A stretch of DNA of 64,000 nucleotides from Prochlorococcus sp. AG-402-K04 (lineage in GTDB: Bacteria > Cyanobacteriota > Cyanobacteriia > PCC-6307 > Cyanobiaceae): positions 62,001 through 126,000 of the forward strand of contig QCID01000002.1 in the NCBI GenBank assembly GCA_003216895.1, in the 5' to 3' direction. Below are positions 20,104 through 29,934 of this stretch, piece after piece. Position numbers and translations under genes: made by a program. Position 1 is the stretch's first letter, and each line of letters starts with the position of its first letter. A model generated the notes under the pieces. That model searched no databases, was not told the origin of the DNA, and saw only the letters and a list, made by a program, of their open reading frames with translations.

Positions 20104-20176
20104 GGCCCCATCGTCTAGAGGCCTAGGACACCTCCCTTTCACGGAGGCGACAGGGGTTCGAATCCCCTTGGGGCTA
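20104..20176 (+). tRNA. trnE: tRNA-Glu (UUC anticodon)
   Basis: The 73-nt gene folds as a cloverleaf. The acceptor GGCCCCA pairs with TGGGGCT, with a G1-U72 wobble as in chloroplast tRNA-Glu. The anticodon arm CCTCC-CTTTCAC-GGAGG carries TTC, and the T arm AGGGG-TTCGAAT-CCCCT is intact. The discriminator is A73 and CCA is not encoded. In cyanobacteria this tRNA also supplies glutamyl-tRNA for tetrapyrrole, and so chlorophyll, synthesis. Confidence 0.97.
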
Positions 20177-20489
20177 TAAATAAATTCACTTAAAACCTCC
20201 TATTGGGCTTAGTAGACCCTAGCTGAGCTTTTTTATTGGCTTAAAATAGTTACATACCCTCTCTTTATAAATCGTTTACCAATCGAGCATTGAACAAAAG
20301 AAATTTAGAAAATTAATATTAGGTTAATCAAAAAAGACAGAATTACTAAAACCCCTTTATTGAGAAGGGTCTAAGAACAAAATGATCATGTGACGGTCTC
20401 AAAAAGTGACCTTATAAATTAGTAATATCAAGATAAAACAGCTAAAAGTTACCTCTTCTTGGTAATCTCACGTTCTATTTTAAGTTTTT
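20177..20489. other. Gap between tRNA-Glu and petH
   Basis: These 313 bp hold the tRNA terminator (20207-20234) and the petH promoter and leader. The sequence repeats GTGAC at about 20391 and 20407 (GTGACGGTCT and GTGACCTTAT), a possible direct-repeat site. No NtcA consensus (GTA-N8-TAC) was seen close to petH and no ORF is evident. Confidence 0.45.
20207..20234 (+). terminator. Intrinsic terminator after tRNA-Glu
   Basis: GCTTAG (20207-20212) pairs with CTGAGC (20223-20228), including one G-T wobble, and is followed at once by six Ts. It lies 30 bp downstream of the tRNA and fits a Rho-independent terminator. Confidence 0.6.
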
Positions 20490-21614
20490 ATGGCTTACTC
20501 AGAGACAAAGGTAGTTCTTGGTGGTCTTGCACATATTCCTATCATAATTGGTTTTTTCTACCTAATACGCAGGCAATATTCATTTGGAGCGATGTTGCGG
20601 ACTGGTAAGAATGCTTTAAGCGAAAAAGTTAAATCTTCTCCTGCTAAGGCTGCTGCTCCTGTTAAGGCTGCTGCTCCTGTTAAGGCTGCTGCTCCTGTTA
20701 AGGCTGCTGCCGCAAAAAAACCTCATTCAGATGTACCCGTTAATACTTATAAGCCTAAAGCACCTTTCACTGGGACAGTAACTGAAAATTATTCAGTATT
20801 AAAAGAAGGAGCAATTGGGAAAGTTCAACATATAACTTTTGATCTTTCTGCAGCTGACCCTGACTTCAAATATGTTGAAGGTCAAAGTTGCGGAATACTT
20901 GCAGCAGGAGAAGACGCAAAAGGAAAACCTCATAGGCCAAGACTTTATTCAATCGCTAGCACAAGATATGGCGATAACTTTGCAGGCAACACACTTTCAT
21001 TATGTGTTCGCCAACTTCAGTACGAAAAAGATGGTGAAACCATAAATGGTGTTTGCTCTACATATTTATGTAACTTATCCCCTGGAGATAAAGTAAAAAT
21101 TAGTGGACCAGTAGGAAAAGAGATGCTTCTTCCAGATGAAGAAGATTCAAACATAATAATGCTTGCTACAGGTACTGGGATAGCTCCAATGAGAGCCTAT
21201 TTAAGAAGGATGTTTGAACCCACGGAAATTGAAAAACATAAGTGGAATTTCAAAGGAAAAGCTTGGCTATTCATGGGTGCACCCAAGACCGCAAACTTGC
21301 TTTATGATGCTGATTTTGAGCACTACAAATCAAAATTCCCAGAAAATCTTAAATACACCAAAGCAATCAGCAGAGAACAAAAGAATAAAAAAGGAGGAAG
21401 AATGTATATTCAAGACAGGGTTCTTGAATATGCTGAAGAAATATTCACCATGATTGAGAATCCTAAAACTCATATTTACTTATGTGGATTAAAAGGAATG
21501 GAGCCAGGTATAGATGAGGCAATGACAACTGCAGCTTCTGCAAAAGGTTTAGACTGGTCTGAACTTAGACCTAAACTTAGAAAAGCAGGAAGATGGCATG
21601 CTGAGACTTACTAG
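20490..21614 (+). CDS. petH: Ferredoxin-NADP+ reductase with membrane-type N-terminus
   Basis: PetH transfers electrons from photosystem I-reduced ferredoxin to NADP+. The catalytic part (about 90-374) has the FAD motif RPRLYSIAST, the NADP-binding segment LATGTGIAPMRAYLRR, YLCGLKGMEPGID, and the terminal aromatic residue in GRWHAETY. The N-terminus differs from phycobilisome-bearing cyanobacteria: instead of a CpcD linker domain it has a hydrophobic helix (about 8-27) and then an Ala/Lys/Pro tether with three KAAAPV units (53-70). This suggests direct membrane anchoring through a flexible arm. The reaction is certain; the anchoring is inferred. Confidence 0.96.
   Translation: MAYSETKVVLGGLAHIPIIIGFFYLIRRQYSFGAMLRTGKNALSEKVKSSPAKAAAPVKAAAPVKAAAPVKAAAAKKPHSDVPVNTYKPKAPFTGTVTENYSVLKEGAIGKVQHITFDLSAADPDFKYVEGQSCGILAAGEDAKGKPHRPRLYSIASTRYGDNFAGNTLSLCVRQLQYEKDGETINGVCSTYLCNLSPGDKVKISGPVGKEMLLPDEEDSNIIMLATGTGIAPMRAYLRRMFEPTEIEKHKWNFKGKAWLFMGAPKTANLLYDADFEHYKSKFPENLKYTKAISREQKNKKGGRMYIQDRVLEYAEEIFTMIENPKTHIYLCGLKGMEPGIDEAMTTAASAKGLDWSELRPKLRKAGRWHAETY
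20646..20711 (+). repeat. 18-bp tandem repeat in petH
   Basis: AAGGCTGCTGCTCCTGTT occurs three times in perfect tandem (20646-20663, 20664-20681, 20682-20699). A partial fourth unit (20700-20711) diverges at its last base. It encodes KAAAPV units in the PetH linker. The identity at DNA level suggests recent expansion by slippage. Confidence 0.95.
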
Positions 21615-21784
21615 AAAAATATAAAAGTCTGGAAAGCGATAATTATTAATTACTTTATAAAAATTTTTTCTATATTTAATCTATAAACATCAATTTTGTT
21701 TTTGGACATCCGATCATAAAAATGCACGGATGATTTGAAGCAATTTGGATAATATTTCTAATCTAATTGGCAAGGAATTAATCA

Positions 21785-23308
21785 ATGAGCATGCCAGTGA
21801 CAAACCCATTGAGGATAGGTCTTCGCCAAGAGCGGGTAGTTCCCCCTCAATGTCTGGTTATTTTTGGTGCCTCTGGAGATCTAACGCACAGGAAGCTCGT
21901 TCCTGCTTTATTTGAGCTTTTTAAACAACGAAGATTACCAAGTGAGTTTGCAGTTTTAGGCTGTGCAAGAAGACCGTGGACTGATGAAATATTTAAAGAA
22001 AAAATGGAAGAAGCTCTTTCTTCCCAAATAAAAGAAAATCCAAAAGAATGGGAACTATTTTCTCAAAATCTTTTCTATGAACCTGTAGACCTGCAACAAC
22101 CAGATCACCTTGTAAAGCTTGGGGAAAGACTCGATATAATTGATAAGTTAAGAGCAACTCACGGCCATCGAACTTTTTATCTTTCAGTCTCTCCCAAATT
22201 CTATGGCAGTGGATGTAGAGCTTTAGCGGCCGCAGGATTATTGACAGATCCCAAGCGTAGCAGAGTTGTAATTGAAAAACCTTTTGGAAGAGACTTTAAT
22301 AGCGCTCAGTCACTAAATTCTCTTGTTCAGAGTTGTGCCCAAGAAAGTCAAATATTTCGAATAGATCATTATTTGGGAAAAGAAACTGTGCAAAATATTC
22401 TTGTTCTCAGATTTGCGAATACTATTTTTGAACCTATTTGGAATAGAAATTATATCTCCAGTGTACAAATCACCAGTTCCGAAACAGTTGGAGTTGAAGA
22501 TCGAGCTGGATATTACGAATCTTCAGGAGCTTTAAGGGATATGGTTCAAAACCATCTAACTCAAATGCTTGCTCTAACGGCAATGGAACCCCCTGGACAT
22601 TTTGATCCAGAAGCTATAAGGAATGAAAAAGCCAAAGTTCTTCAGGCAGTGAAGCTTGCCAATGAAGAGAAGCCTTGGGAATGTTGCGTAAGAGGACAGT
22701 ATTCAAAGGGAGGCAGCGATGAAGATCCTCTCCTTGGCTATAGAGAAGAACCAGGTGTTAATCCAAACAGCACAACTGAAACATATGTCGCTATGAAGCT
22801 TTTTGTAGACAATTGGCGATGGCAGGGAGTCCCTTTTTATGTGAGGACAGGTAAACGACTAGCTAAAAGACTTAGTGAAGTCGTTCTAACATTTAGAGAA
22901 GCTCCTGTTCACCTTTTCGATGCAGCAGGGGGATGTCCAACATCAAACCAATTAATTCTCAGAATCCAGCCCAACGAGGGGGCTGAATTTAGTTTTGAGG
23001 TGAAATCGCCAGGGTCAGGGATGAGAAGTAGGCCTGTAAACATGGAGTTCTCTTATGACGAATCCTTTGGTGAGCCATCAGATGAAGGTTATGTAAGACT
23101 CCTTGCTGATGCAATGCTTGGAGATCCAACATTGTTCACTAGAAGTGATGAAGTAGAGGCTGCTTGGCGTTTATATACACCTCTTTTAGAGAAGATTGAA
23201 GATTCTCCCTGGGAATTACCCGTTTATCAATATGAATCAAGAACATGGGGTCCTACTGAATCAGACCTACTTATTGGAAAAGATCAGCTTCTATGGAGAA
23301 GACCTTGA
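21785..23308 (+). CDS. zwf: Glucose-6-phosphate 1-dehydrogenase
   Basis: Zwf catalyses the first step of the oxidative pentose phosphate pathway, making NADPH in the dark. The 507-residue enzyme has the Rossmann motif FGASGDLTHRKL, VIEKPFGRD, and the active-site signature RIDHYLGKE with its catalytic His. In cyanobacteria the enzyme is redox-controlled by thioredoxin and needs OpcA as allosteric partner. The opcA gene follows 37 bp downstream, which supports this coupling. Confidence 0.97.
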   Translation: MSMPVTNPLRIGLRQERVVPPQCLVIFGASGDLTHRKLVPALFELFKQRRLPSEFAVLGCARRPWTDEIFKEKMEEALSSQIKENPKEWELFSQNLFYEPVDLQQPDHLVKLGERLDIIDKLRATHGHRTFYLSVSPKFYGSGCRALAAAGLLTDPKRSRVVIEKPFGRDFNSAQSLNSLVQSCAQESQIFRIDHYLGKETVQNILVLRFANTIFEPIWNRNYISSVQITSSETVGVEDRAGYYESSGALRDMVQNHLTQMLALTAMEPPGHFDPEAIRNEKAKVLQAVKLANEEKPWECCVRGQYSKGGSDEDPLLGYREEPGVNPNSTTETYVAMKLFVDNWRWQGVPFYVRTGKRLAKRLSEVVLTFREAPVHLFDAAGGCPTSNQLILRIQPNEGAEFSFEVKSPGSGMRSRPVNMEFSYDESFGEPSDEGYVRLLADAMLGDPTLFTRSDEVEAAWRLYTPLLEKIEDSPWELPVYQYESRTWGPTESDLLIGKDQLLWRRP

Positions 23309-23345
23309 AAAATTGAATCTAATTTTTTTATTCGAACCAAATTAA

Positions 23346-24653
23346 ATGTCTCCTCAATTAACCCTACAAACACCTCTTCAGCTACCTCCAGCAGAAATAC
23401 CTACTTATCTTGAGCAACTTTGGTCTCATGATGAGCGAGGAGATAAAGGAGCTAACACTTTTTGTTTGATTGTCTGGCAACCTGCATGGATTGAACAAAA
23501 ATTAGTCAAAACTGGAAAAATATCGGGCCCAGTAGTAGGTAGTCAAAGAAATGATCTTATAGAAGCTGCAAGAGAAATTATTTTAAAAGGAGATCTTCCT
23601 AACAGCACTTCACCACTAGATTTCAGAGTTCAATCTTCAATTCAATCTGAAGAGTTAATTAAAAATGTAGAAGATCTTAGAGGGCAGCACATTGACACCT
23701 CAATAAGTAATTTGCAACCTCGAAGATTAATAACTATTGCGCCAACAATTGAAGATGAAAATAATTTAGAAACTTTAGTAGCTGCATATTGCCCTCTTCC
23801 TGAAGAAGGCGGAGGTAAAACAGCTTGTGGTGACGTAATTGTTTTAAGAGGTAATAAAACCGCAATTAATGATGGGCTTGAAATTGTAGAAACTCTTGTA
23901 CCTGATGAGCTTCCCTCTTGGTTGTGGTGGAATGGAAGAATTGATGAAGCACCTGAATTCCTTAATTCTCTAGCGCTGCCAAATCGAAGATTAATTATTG
24001 ATACTGCTCTAGGTGAACCAATAGTTTGCTTAAATCTATTGCTTCAAAGAATTCAATCAGGACAAGCTGTTAATGACCTAAATTGGCTTCGCCTTAGAGG
24101 TTGGAGAGAAACCTTGGCGATGGTATTTGATCCACTTCAGAGAAGAAGTGCTCTTGAAAATTTACAAAAAATTGATATCGATATTGAGGGTTCTCAAACA
24201 GTTCAAGGACTATTACTTGCTGCTTGGATTGCCGATCGCCTCAACTGGAGACTTGACACTTGCATCTTCTCAAAAAAAGATCAGCTGAAAGTTAATTTTC
24301 TTCGTCCTGACAAAACTGTTGTGGAAGTTAGTATAACTTCTCTTCCAATTGGGAAGCCAAGCATCAATCCTGGTCAAATAGTTGGCTTGAGGTTAATTGC
24401 AAAAGCCAAAAACAATCAAAAAAACGATATTTGTGTAATCCTTGCATCAGAATCTGGGGAATGTATGAGATTAGAAGCTGGAGGAATGGCAAGAATGGAA
24501 CTTATTGAACAAGTCGTTCCTATTCAAAAAAACTCTTTAGAAAATGATGTTGCTCGTTTACTCTCTAGCAGTAGGGGCAATACAAGTCCTTTACTTGCGA
24601 GTGCAGCACCAATAGCAAAAGAAATACTTGATTTAGTTAATCAAGCCAATTAA
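23346..24653 (+). CDS. opcA: Glucose-6-phosphate dehydrogenase assembly protein OpcA
   Basis: OpcA is needed for assembly and activation of cyanobacterial glucose-6-phosphate dehydrogenase and links it to redox state. The 435-residue product shows the family's layout: a variable N-terminus with LPPAEIPTYLEQLW, a central region with LPSWLWWNGRIDEAPEF, and a C-terminal domain with LLLAAWIADRLNWRL. Its position directly after zwf is the conserved cyanobacterial arrangement. It is cytoplasmic, with no truncation. Confidence 0.93.
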   Translation: MSPQLTLQTPLQLPPAEIPTYLEQLWSHDERGDKGANTFCLIVWQPAWIEQKLVKTGKISGPVVGSQRNDLIEAAREIILKGDLPNSTSPLDFRVQSSIQSEELIKNVEDLRGQHIDTSISNLQPRRLITIAPTIEDENNLETLVAAYCPLPEEGGGKTACGDVIVLRGNKTAINDGLEIVETLVPDELPSWLWWNGRIDEAPEFLNSLALPNRRLIIDTALGEPIVCLNLLLQRIQSGQAVNDLNWLRLRGWRETLAMVFDPLQRRSALENLQKIDIDIEGSQTVQGLLLAAWIADRLNWRLDTCIFSKKDQLKVNFLRPDKTVVEVSITSLPIGKPSINPGQIVGLRLIAKAKNNQKNDICVILASESGECMRLEAGGMARMELIEQVVPIQKNSLENDVARLLSSSRGNTSPLLASAAPIAKEILDLVNQAN

Positions 24654-24666
24654 ATATAGTTATTAG

Positions 24667-26022
24667 ATGGCATGTGTAATCTCTTCTACATCAAGCAATA
24701 GTGGTAAAACTCTTTTAAGTCTTCTTTTAATTTCTTGGTTAAAAAGCACAAATAAAACAGTACAAACTTTTAAAGCTGGCCCTGATTATTTAGACCCTCA
24801 ACAACTAACAGCAGTTTCAAAGAAAGCTTGTCGAAATCTTGATTTAATTCTCTCTGGTGAAAGTTGGGTTAAAGAACATTTTAATCACTTCGGAGGATTA
24901 ACTGATTATTCGTTTGTTGAAGGGGTAATGGGATTATTCGATGGAGTTGGCAGTAGTTCAAAAGGTAGCACAGCAGAATTAGCTAAGGCTTTAAATCTGC
25001 CGGTAGTACTTATTGTTGACGCTAGAGGGAAGGCTGCCTCACTAGCAGCATTAATAAAAGGATTTAGAGAACACGATAAGAAGCTAAAGATTGCAGGCGT
25101 TGTTATCAATAAAGTTCAAACAACAAGACATGAAAAAATATTATTTGAGGTACTTGATCAAATCAATATAAAGTCATTGGGCTCTCTTCCTTCATGCAAA
25201 GACTTATATCTGCCAGCAAGACATTTAGGTTTAGCTCCAGCTCATGAAATTCTAGACTTAGAAACCAAAGTCAAAAAGTGGGCATCAATAGCCACCGAAT
25301 ATTTAGACATTGAAAGTTTTAGAAAGCTTTTATTACCTCCAGAATCTAAAAACAAAGCAACGAAACTATATCAAAAAAAAGAATCAGGATTAATTCAGCC
25401 AATTGCAATCGCTGAAGATGAAGCTTTCCATTTTAGATATCAAGAAACAAAAGAATTATTAGAAGAAAACGGAATGCCTACAATTAATTGGAAACCTCTT
25501 GAAAACGAACAGATTCCAAAAGAAGCTAAAGGATTAATAATACCTGGTGGTTTTCCTGAGCAACATGCAATTCAATTAAGTAATTCAAAAATAAGCCTGA
25601 ACTCAATAAAAATGTTTTCAAAAAAATATCCTATATACGCTGAATGTGGCGGAATGATGCTTTTGGGTAAAAGTATATTTGATCTTGAAGGAAGAGAACA
25701 TTCAATGGCTGGAATATTACCTTTTAAAGCTAAAAAGGGTAGTTTAAAAATTGGTTATAGAGAAGCTATAAGTAAGAATAAAAGTCCTATTACCACTCCT
25801 GGTAATAAAATAATAGGGCATGAATTTCATCGCTGGGAAATAATTAATGAAAGCTATAATTCAAATATAAATAAACTATGGGATATTAAAGGATGGAACA
25901 TAGAGATTAAAAATGAAGGTTTTTGCAATCAATTAATTCATGCAAGCTGGATACATCTACATTGGTCAAGTTCTCCTTTTATTCTAGAAAATTGGAAAAA
26001 AAGTGTTAAGAGTTGTACCTAA
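24667..26022 (+). CDS. cobB: Cobyrinic acid a,c-diamide synthase
   Basis: This glutamine-dependent enzyme amidates cobyrinic acid side chains during (pseudo)cobalamin synthesis. The 451-residue protein has an N-terminal ATP-binding DTB-synthetase-like domain with P-loop SSNSGKTLLS and FKAGPDYLDPQ, plus VEGVMGLFDGVG. The C-terminal GATase1 domain includes IPGGFPEQHA and the nucleophile Cys in YAECGGMMLL. It begins 13 bp after opcA on the same strand. It is called CobB or CbiA by different naming schemes; presence of the pathway fits picocyanobacteria, which make pseudocobalamin. Confidence 0.93.
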   Translation: MACVISSTSSNSGKTLLSLLLISWLKSTNKTVQTFKAGPDYLDPQQLTAVSKKACRNLDLILSGESWVKEHFNHFGGLTDYSFVEGVMGLFDGVGSSSKGSTAELAKALNLPVVLIVDARGKAASLAALIKGFREHDKKLKIAGVVINKVQTTRHEKILFEVLDQINIKSLGSLPSCKDLYLPARHLGLAPAHEILDLETKVKKWASIATEYLDIESFRKLLLPPESKNKATKLYQKKESGLIQPIAIAEDEAFHFRYQETKELLEENGMPTINWKPLENEQIPKEAKGLIIPGGFPEQHAIQLSNSKISLNSIKMFSKKYPIYAECGGMMLLGKSIFDLEGREHSMAGILPFKAKKGSLKIGYREAISKNKSPITTPGNKIIGHEFHRWEIINESYNSNINKLWDIKGWNIEIKNEGFCNQLIHASWIHLHWSSSPFILENWKKSVKSCT

Positions 26023-26054
26023 ATAATCTGTTTTTAAAAATAATATTTTTTAAA

Positions 26055-27515
26055 TTACTCTATTAATAATTTCTCTAAAAGAGCTTGATTCGTTTTGTTT
26101 GTATTGTTACCAACAATCCATACTCCTTTGCTAGCTCTACTTACAGCAACGTATACAAGGCGTCTTCTAAATTCAAGATCTTTAGGCCAAAAGACATCAG
26201 AGGTTATGAACACCTCTCCAAAAGTGCTCCCTTGGCTCCTGTGAATTGTAAGAACAGAAGCAGGACCTAAAGAAGCGAATGAATCTCTGATAAAAAAGAA
26301 AAGTTTCCAAATCGAAGCCCCATTTGTTCTTCCTTTATCTCTAGCTCTTTTGCTCAATTCATTCAAAGAAAGGTCCAATTCAATACGAGATTTAGACCCT
26401 ATTTGAGGCATTAACCTCAAAGAAAATTCTTTTTGTTCGCAGCTAACCTTAGCTATCTGAGTTTCAATAACGGGTAAAGGATTTTCAAAATCTTGAGGGG
26501 TTACTAAAGAGGCCAAGTCAAAACTATTTGGAATCACATCTTCTACCACCATCTCTCTATTTGAACTAATTAGAATATCTGGTTCTTCGCCAAGCTCATT
26601 CTCATTTAATGAAGCATTTACCATTATAGCTTTACGGCTTATTAAAACCTCCCCAGGTAAAACCTGGTATTGATCTGCCATTTCACCATGAATAGCTCTT
26701 CTTGCATGAGGAACTAAATTATCAACAATTCGATTCGTATAACACAAAATTCTTGCTCGATCGTGATCATTTTCTAAGGAGGACAAGCTCAATGCTGATT
26801 TAGCCCTTTCAAGCCAACTCTTTCTATCTAATATTCCAACATTACCTTTCTGAGAATTAATAACTGGCAATATTGGTGGTTGCTTACAAGGGATTTGCCC
26901 GTCTCTGATTATCTTTGCTAATTTCAGAACAGGGCCTTGATGACGAACAACTTCTTTAAGTTCAGTATTTACTGCTCGTTTCATTAAAAAAACAGAACTA
27001 GAATTTTCTCCCACTGGTGGGAGTTGAGCTGGATCACCAACAAAAACCAAACGAGTCGAGTGGCATCTTGCGCATTCAAGAGTTATTTCCAATAATTTGG
27101 AATCAATCATTGATGCTTCATCAATCAAAACAAGTCCTAAATTCTCCAAAGAGTTCTCGGTTTGATCTGTTTTTTCGCATATTTCTACATCCGCCTGTCT
27201 TTTTAACTTAAGCCGAAGCAAACGATGAATGGTAGAGGGGAACCATGTAGGCTGAATAGATTCACTTCTCAAACCCTCCCTTAATACGCCTACAGCTTTA
27301 TGAGTTGGCGCAACCACAGTCCAACACAAACCTAACTCATCAACTTTTTTTAATAATTTCATCGACAAATATGTTTTTCCGCTTCCAGCAAAGCCTTTCA
27401 TTACAAAGGGTTTAAAGGAATATGGAGTATTAAGCCATTCACAAAATAATTCAAGAGATTTTTCTTGATCCTTAGTTAAAACAACAAAATTTTCTTTTGC
27501 TTTTACTTCTTTCAC
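26055..27515 (-). CDS. RecD/Dda-like superfamily 1 helicase
   Basis: This 486-residue ATPase resembles RecD2/Dda DNA helicases. Walker A is GFAGSGKT (41-48). Walker B is LVLIDEASMID, followed by VFVGDPAQLPPVG and the C-terminal UvrD_C_2 motif LTIHRSQGSTF. It has no RecD-style N-terminal domain and is not next to recB or recC. It is the last gene of the folD-crtE-DUF212-helicase string and overlaps the DUF212 gene by 4 bp. A role in DNA repair or replication restart is likely, but the partner is unknown. Confidence 0.85.
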   Translation of the reverse strand: MKEVKAKENFVVLTKDQEKSLELFCEWLNTPYSFKPFVMKGFAGSGKTYLSMKLLKKVDELGLCWTVVAPTHKAVGVLREGLRSESIQPTWFPSTIHRLLRLKLKRQADVEICEKTDQTENSLENLGLVLIDEASMIDSKLLEITLECARCHSTRLVFVGDPAQLPPVGENSSSVFLMKRAVNTELKEVVRHQGPVLKLAKIIRDGQIPCKQPPILPVINSQKGNVGILDRKSWLERAKSALSLSSLENDHDRARILCYTNRIVDNLVPHARRAIHGEMADQYQVLPGEVLISRKAIMVNASLNENELGEEPDILISSNREMVVEDVIPNSFDLASLVTPQDFENPLPVIETQIAKVSCEQKEFSLRLMPQIGSKSRIELDLSLNELSKRARDKGRTNGASIWKLFFFIRDSFASLGPASVLTIHRSQGSTFGEVFITSDVFWPKDLEFRRRLVYVAVSRASKGVWIVGNNTNKTNQALLEKLLIE

Positions 27516-28027
27516 ACAGAAAATAATCCCATCATTTGCAAAATATGAAAAGGGGAACCAATGAAGGAAATACCTGGCAAAGCCACAATTGGTCCAAGAA
27601 AACTACCTACTAATACCTCGATTTTTGTGTGTCCCAGAGATTCTTTTAAAGTGGTTTCTGAAAATAATTCGTTGGAATTATCTTTTGAAATTTGATTGAC
27701 TTTTGCGGCTGTTAAGCCAGCTGATCTTCTTATTCCTGAAGCGTCGTACATCACAATAAAAGCAATTGTTGCAGCCAAAGCAAATACTGGATCATTAAAG
27801 CCAAGCTGCAGTCCAACTCCTGAAGCTGTTCCTGTTACCAAAGCGGAATGACTTGAAGGCATACCACCTGTTTCTATCAGCACAGACGGTCTCCATTTTT
27901 TCTTAAAAATTAATTCAAATACTAATTTAGAAAATTGAGCAAAACCACATGCTGCTAGCCCCCAGGCCAATACAGCATTATCAAGAATATAAATTAATTG
28001 AAATTCGCCACCATGATTTATGTTCAT
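27512..28027 (-). CDS. DUF212 (divergent PAP2) membrane protein
   Basis: The 171-residue product matches the DUF212 divergent acid-phosphatase/VPT family: [44 protein letters not shown] and [15 protein letters not shown]. It has about five hydrophobic segments. The conserved SSH and R-x2-G positions recall PAP2 phosphatases acting on lipid phosphates. It overlaps both neighbours by 4 bp, between crtE and the helicase gene, so it is translationally coupled. The link to crtE suggests an isoprenoid-diphosphate substrate, but this is inference. Confidence 0.85.
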   Translation of the reverse strand: MNINHGGEFQLIYILDNAVLAWGLAACGFAQFSKLVFELIFKKKWRPSVLIETGGMPSSHSALVTGTASGVGLQLGFNDPVFALAATIAFIVMYDASGIRRSAGLTAAKVNQISKDNSNELFSETTLKESLGHTKIEVLVGSFLGPIVALPGISFIGSPFHILQMMGLFSV

Positions 28028-28923
28028 CTATCTCTATTTGTAATGTAATCTGCCAACGCAAGAAGAGGTTTTGATTTTTGTGGCCAAGGGTCAAGAGCAT
28101 TTTTAGCTTTAGCGACTAAAAGATCTGCTCTCCTTCTTGATTCATCAAGACCAAGTAATTTTGGATAAGTAGTCTTATCAGCAATTAAATCCTTACCTGC
28201 TGTTTTGCCCAAAACTTCACTACTTGCTGTTACATCAAGAATGTCATCAATTATTTGAAATGCCAAGCCAATCCCTCTCGCATAGACACTTAATGCTTCC
28301 AGCAGCTTTTCATCAGCTCCTCCTATCAATGCTCCGCAAGTGACACATGCCTTTAGCAGAGCTCCTGTTTTGTGAAGGTGAATATACTCTAAGGTTTCCA
28401 AATCAACTTCTTTCCCTTCGCAATCGAGATCAACTACTTGTCCCCCCACAAGTCCAGGAGCGCCTGCAACTAAAGAAAGTTCTCCTACTATTTTCAATAG
28501 TCTCTCAGGCGGTATTCCCTCTGTGCGAATTGATACCATCTCAAAAGCTCTGGTTAATAAAGCATCACCAGCAAGTATTGCTACCGCATCTCCATAAACT
28601 TTGTGATTAGTAGGACGCCCACGACGAAGATCATCATTATCCATTGAAGGTAGATCATCATGGATAAGAGACATTGTATGAATCATTTCCAGAGCAACTG
28701 CTGTAGGCAATGCTTTATCAACTTCACCTCCAGCAAGTTCGCAGGCAGCAAGACAAAGTATCGGTCTTAATCTCTTCCCTCCCGCTAAAAGAGAATAGCG
28801 CATAGATTCTCTTAATTTTTCTGGCTTTTCAGGGCCTAGAGACGCATCCAGCGCATCTTCAACTCGAGCTCTAGCTTTCTCTAGATACTCAGCGAAGTCA
28901 AAAGAAGCGATTGCTTCCTGCAT
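28024..28923 (-). CDS. crtE: Geranylgeranyl diphosphate synthase
   Basis: CrtE condenses isopentenyl diphosphate units to C20 geranylgeranyl diphosphate, which feeds carotenoids, the phytyl tail of chlorophyll and prenylquinones. The 299-residue enzyme has the first Asp-rich motif in [17 protein letters not shown], the second in IDDILD, and the GGKRLRP substrate loop. The two residues between the Asp pairs (DDLPSMD) are typical of type II bacterial and plant enzymes. It lies 42 bp downstream of folD and overlaps the DUF212 gene. Confidence 0.95.
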   Translation of the reverse strand: MQEAIASFDFAEYLEKARARVEDALDASLGPEKPEKLRESMRYSLLAGGKRLRPILCLAACELAGGEVDKALPTAVALEMIHTMSLIHDDLPSMDNDDLRRGRPTNHKVYGDAVAILAGDALLTRAFEMVSIRTEGIPPERLLKIVGELSLVAGAPGLVGGQVVDLDCEGKEVDLETLEYIHLHKTGALLKACVTCGALIGGADEKLLEALSVYARGIGLAFQIIDDILDVTASSEVLGKTAGKDLIADKTTYPKLLGLDESRRRADLLVAKAKNALDPWPQKSKPLLALADYITNRDR

Positions 28924-28965
28924 GCAAAAAATCGATTCCTACCAATTCTCTCAGGACATAGTGAT

Positions 28966-29877
28966 TCATGGAAGTAAATGACTAATAGTTAAAGGTAATC
29001 CACAATGTTTCTGCCATCTATCAACCGTATTTGCTAAAAGCATTGTTACTGTCATAGGCCCTACTCCACCAGGTACAGGAGAATAAGCAGCTACTTTATC
29101 TTCAATTTCAAATATCTTTACATCTCCACAAAGTTTAATCTTTTTTAGCTTCTCCATATTTTCTTGATCAGGTGGAAGTCTGTGAATGCCAACATCAATA
29201 ACCACGCATTTCTCCTTTACATGCTTCTCCCCAATCAAATAGGGCTTACCAGCTGCTACGACAAGTAAATCAGCTTCCTTAGTCAGAGAAAATAAATCTT
29301 TAGTTTTTGAATGGGCAACTGTGACAGTAGCATTTGCGGCTTCAAGCATTAAAGCCATTGGCTTACCAACTAGGATGCTACGTCCTACAACTACTGCTCT
29401 TTTTCCTTCGATTTTGATTTGATTTCGCTTAAGCAGAGACATAACACCAGCAGGGGTACATGATCTCGGACCTTTTTCTCCCTTTATTAACCTTCCTAAG
29501 TTTAAAGGGTGAAGTCCATCAGCATCCTTATCTGGATCAATACTCCTAAGCAAGGTAGCCTCATCAAGGTGCGCAGGTAGTGGAAGTTGCAATAAAATTC
29601 CATCCACATTCTTTTCTTGATTCAAGCTTTTAATGGTTTCTTTAAGTTCCTCCAATGAAATATCTTCTTTTAAATGCTTTGCAAAACTTCTAACACCTAT
29701 TCGATCACATGCTTTTTCCTTGTAATTGACATAAACTTCACTGGCAGGATCATTACCAACTCTGAGGACAGCAAGACCAGGAGGACGTTTCGCAACTTCT
29801 AAACCAGATTCGATAGCCTGTTGAAGTATGTGTTCAGTCTCCTGAGCAAGTTTTTTTCCATCTAAAATTTTTGACAT
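28966..29877 (-). CDS. folD: Bifunctional methylenetetrahydrofolate dehydrogenase/cyclohydrolase
   Basis: FolD interconverts 5,10-methylene-, methenyl- and 10-formyl-tetrahydrofolate. I use the ATG at 29877 (303 residues, beginning [11 protein letters not shown]); a TTG nine codons upstream is less likely. Motifs include [19 protein letters not shown] with the catalytic lysine, GILLQLPLP, the NADP-binding [16 protein letters not shown] and [15 protein letters not shown]. It is the first gene of the minus-strand string running into crtE and diverges from the HD-domain gene. Confidence 0.96.
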   Translation of the reverse strand: MSKILDGKKLAQETEHILQQAIESGLEVAKRPPGLAVLRVGNDPASEVYVNYKEKACDRIGVRSFAKHLKEDISLEELKETIKSLNQEKNVDGILLQLPLPAHLDEATLLRSIDPDKDADGLHPLNLGRLIKGEKGPRSCTPAGVMSLLKRNQIKIEGKRAVVVGRSILVGKPMALMLEAANATVTVAHSKTKDLFSLTKEADLLVVAAGKPYLIGEKHVKEKCVVIDVGIHRLPPDQENMEKLKKIKLCGDVKIFEIEDKVAAYSPVPGGVGPMTVTMLLANTVDRWQKHCGLPLTISHLLP

Positions 29878-29934
29878 AAATAAAATGAATACAATTGCAA
29901 TCAATCAACGCATTAAACCTAATGTTAGGGGTAG

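Noticed and set aside
20646-20711. CRISPR-like repeat
   Set aside because: The units are contiguous, 18 bp and in frame in petH, with no spacers.
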